DNA from: Mycobacterium sp. 3519A
GTDB taxonomy: Bacteria > Actinomycetota > Actinomycetes > Mycobacteriales > Mycobacteriaceae
Assembly (NCBI RefSeq): GCF_900240945.1
Contig: NZ_OESG01000013.1
Coordinates: forward strand, 1,838,888 to 1,902,887
DNA length: 64,000 bases
Direction of reading: 5' to 3'
Part shown: piece after piece, positions 63,039-64,000 of the stretch
Layout: each line of letters starts with the position of its first letter
How positions within the stretch are numbered: the stretch's first letter is position 1
The notes under the pieces: model-generated
Told to the model about the DNA's origin: nothing
Databases searched by the model: none
What the model saw: the letters and a program-made list of their open reading frames with translations, nothing else
Program-made: the position numbers and the translations under genes

Positions 63039-64000
63039 ATGGCAACTTGGCTCTCAACTGCAACACGGGCGGCGAGTCTGCTCACCGCCGCCGCGCTGGT
63101 CGCCTCGCTCAACGCGTGCACCCCGAAACCGAACGGACCCGAACCGACCGCGCAGAAGTTCTTCGCTGCGCTGGCGACCGGCGACACCGCGACCGCCGCC
63201 GAGTTGGCCGATAAACCGGCCGACGCGCGCGCCGCGTTGAACGAGGCCTGGGCCGGGCTGCAGGCGCAGCACCTGGACGCCCAGATCCTCGGCTCGAAGT
63301 GGGCCGACGACACCGGCAGCATCACCTACCGCTACACCTGGCATCTGCCGAAGAACCGGACGTGGACCTACGACGGGCAGCTGAACATGGTCCGCGACGA
63401 GGGCAAGTGGGAGGTCCGGTGGAGCGCCACCGGCCTGCATCCCCGACTCGGCGAGCACCAGACCTTCGCGCTACGCGCCGACCCGCCGCGCAGGGCGTCG
63501 GTCAACGAGCGCGGCGGCACCGACGTGCTGGTGCCCGGCAACCTGTATCACTATGCGCTGGACGCGAAATCGGCAGGCGCCGCGCTGATGCCGACGGCGA
63601 GGGCCGTGGTCGACGCGTTGCGGCCGTTCGACAACACCTTGGACCCGCAGCGGTTGGCGGAGCAGGCCAGTTCGTCGAAGGAACCGATGAGCCTGATCAC
63701 GCTGCGGCAGGCCGACCACGATCGCGTTGCAGCCGCGATCGGGTCGCTGCCTGGTGTGGTGATCACCCCGCAGGCTGAACTGTTGCCGACCGACGACACG
63801 TTCGCACCCGAGATCGTCAGCGAGGTCAAGAAGGCGGTGGTCGACGAACTCGACGGCGAGGCCGGCTGGCGGGTGGTCAGCGTCAACCAGAACGGGGTGG
63901 ACGTCGACGTGCTCAACGAGGTGCCGGGGGCTCCGGCGCCGTCAGTCACCATCAGCCTGGACCGGTCGGTGCAGAACGCGGCGCAGAACGCGGTCAACAC
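63039..64000 (+). CDS. Penicillin-binding lipoprotein, N-terminal part (3' end outside window)
   Basis: Open at the window end, 320 residues seen. Lipoprotein signal peptide ending LNAC (Cys27). Residues about 35-145 form an NTF2-like MecA_N domain (PEPTAQKFFAALATGDTATAAEL, WHLPKNRTWTYDGQLNMV). The PBP dimerisation domain follows, ending with the sequence before the transpeptidase fold (SVNQNGVDVDVL). This matches the class B-like penicillin-binding lipoprotein Rv2864c, which occupies the same place relative to ispG. The SxxK serine would lie beyond the window. Confidence 0.92.
   Translation, partial: MATWLSTATRAASLLTAAALVASLNACTPKPNGPEPTAQKFFAALATGDTATAAELADKPADARAALNEAWAGLQAQHLDAQILGSKWADDTGSITYRYTWHLPKNRTWTYDGQLNMVRDEGKWEVRWSATGLHPRLGEHQTFALRADPPRRASVNERGGTDVLVPGNLYHYALDAKSAGAALMPTARAVVDALRPFDNTLDPQRLAEQASSSKEPMSLITLRQADHDRVAAAIGSLPGVVITPQAELLPTDDTFAPEIVSEVKKAVVDELDGEAGWRVVSVNQNGVDVDVLNEVPGAPAPSVTISLDRSVQNAAQNAVN

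Noticed and set aside
1..64000. CRISPR arrays, tRNA or rRNA genes, insertion sequences and phage genes
   Set aside because: None was seen. There are no regularly spaced direct repeats, no transposase or integrase motifs and no tRNA-like cloverleaf noticed by eye; a covariance-model scan would be needed to exclude small RNAs.

Overview
The window is high-GC actinobacterial chromosome, almost certainly from a Mycobacteriaceae species (environmental, Mycolicibacterium-like). The right end carries a block with the gene content and order of the M. tuberculosis dipZ-dxr-rip1-ispG-GNAT-penicillin-binding lipoprotein neighbourhood. Elsewhere there are many acyl-CoA dehydrogenases, P450s, F420/LLM-type oxidoreductases and TetR regulators, together with leaderless or overlapping (ATGA/GTGA) starts typical of mycobacteria.

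Region 1 (1-16.2 kb) is a catabolic island. It has a CoA-transferase fragment, a TetR regulator, a P450 with its 3Fe-4S-type ferredoxin, a thioesterase, an SMP-30 lactonase, a second P450, an MDR dehydrogenase, an HpaI-type aldolase, an SDR, a Baeyer-Villiger monooxygenase, an HSL-type esterase, three acyl-CoA dehydrogenases and two LLM oxidoreductases. The enzyme set fits oxidation of a cyclic or ketonic hydrophobic substrate, ester cleavage and beta-oxidation. Region 2 (16.3-24.7 kb) is an aromatic-degradation operon on the minus strand: extradiol dioxygenase, fumarylacetoacetate-hydrolase family enzyme, acyl-CoA ligase, MhpA-like hydroxylase, P450 and DoxX-like protein. It diverges from its own TetR gene across repeated palindromic boxes. 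Both ends of this region are closed by copies of the same 57-bp hairpin, each between convergent genes. A FadE5-type dehydrogenase and a DUF427 protein follow.

Region 3 (about 27.4-44.9 kb) is the most unusual part. After a less GC-rich, gene-poor stretch come a flavoprotein, a FAAL-ACP-KS-AT-ACP polyketide synthase, a C-A-PCP non-ribosomal peptide synthetase fused to two tandem ketoacyl-synthase-III domains, a MacB/FtsX-type ABC exporter pair, a DUF2867 protein and a second FAD monooxygenase, all on the plus strand. The PKS module looks unable to elongate: the HGTGT histidine of the KS is glutamine, and the AT has lost an internal segment including the usual catalytic histidine. The first KASIII domain keeps Cys-His-Asn, whereas the second has lost all three. 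The set reads as a lipo-aminoacyl assembly line with a built-in KASIII/pseudo-KASIII release or condensation unit.

Region 4 (44.9-54.9 kb) holds a photolyase, a decayed LLM oxidoreductase, a ribbon-helix-helix regulator with a phased operator upstream of a DUF4097 protein, and an ECF41-type sigma factor divergent from an NmrA-like gene with mirror-image promoters. It ends with an exported MsrA, DipZ and a FAS1 lipoprotein. Region 5 (55.1-64 kb) is core genome: dxr, rip1, ispG, two GNAT proteins, a DUF1800/DUF1501 pair and the start of a penicillin-binding lipoprotein. All assignments come from reading the sequence and from family knowledge; no database search was run.
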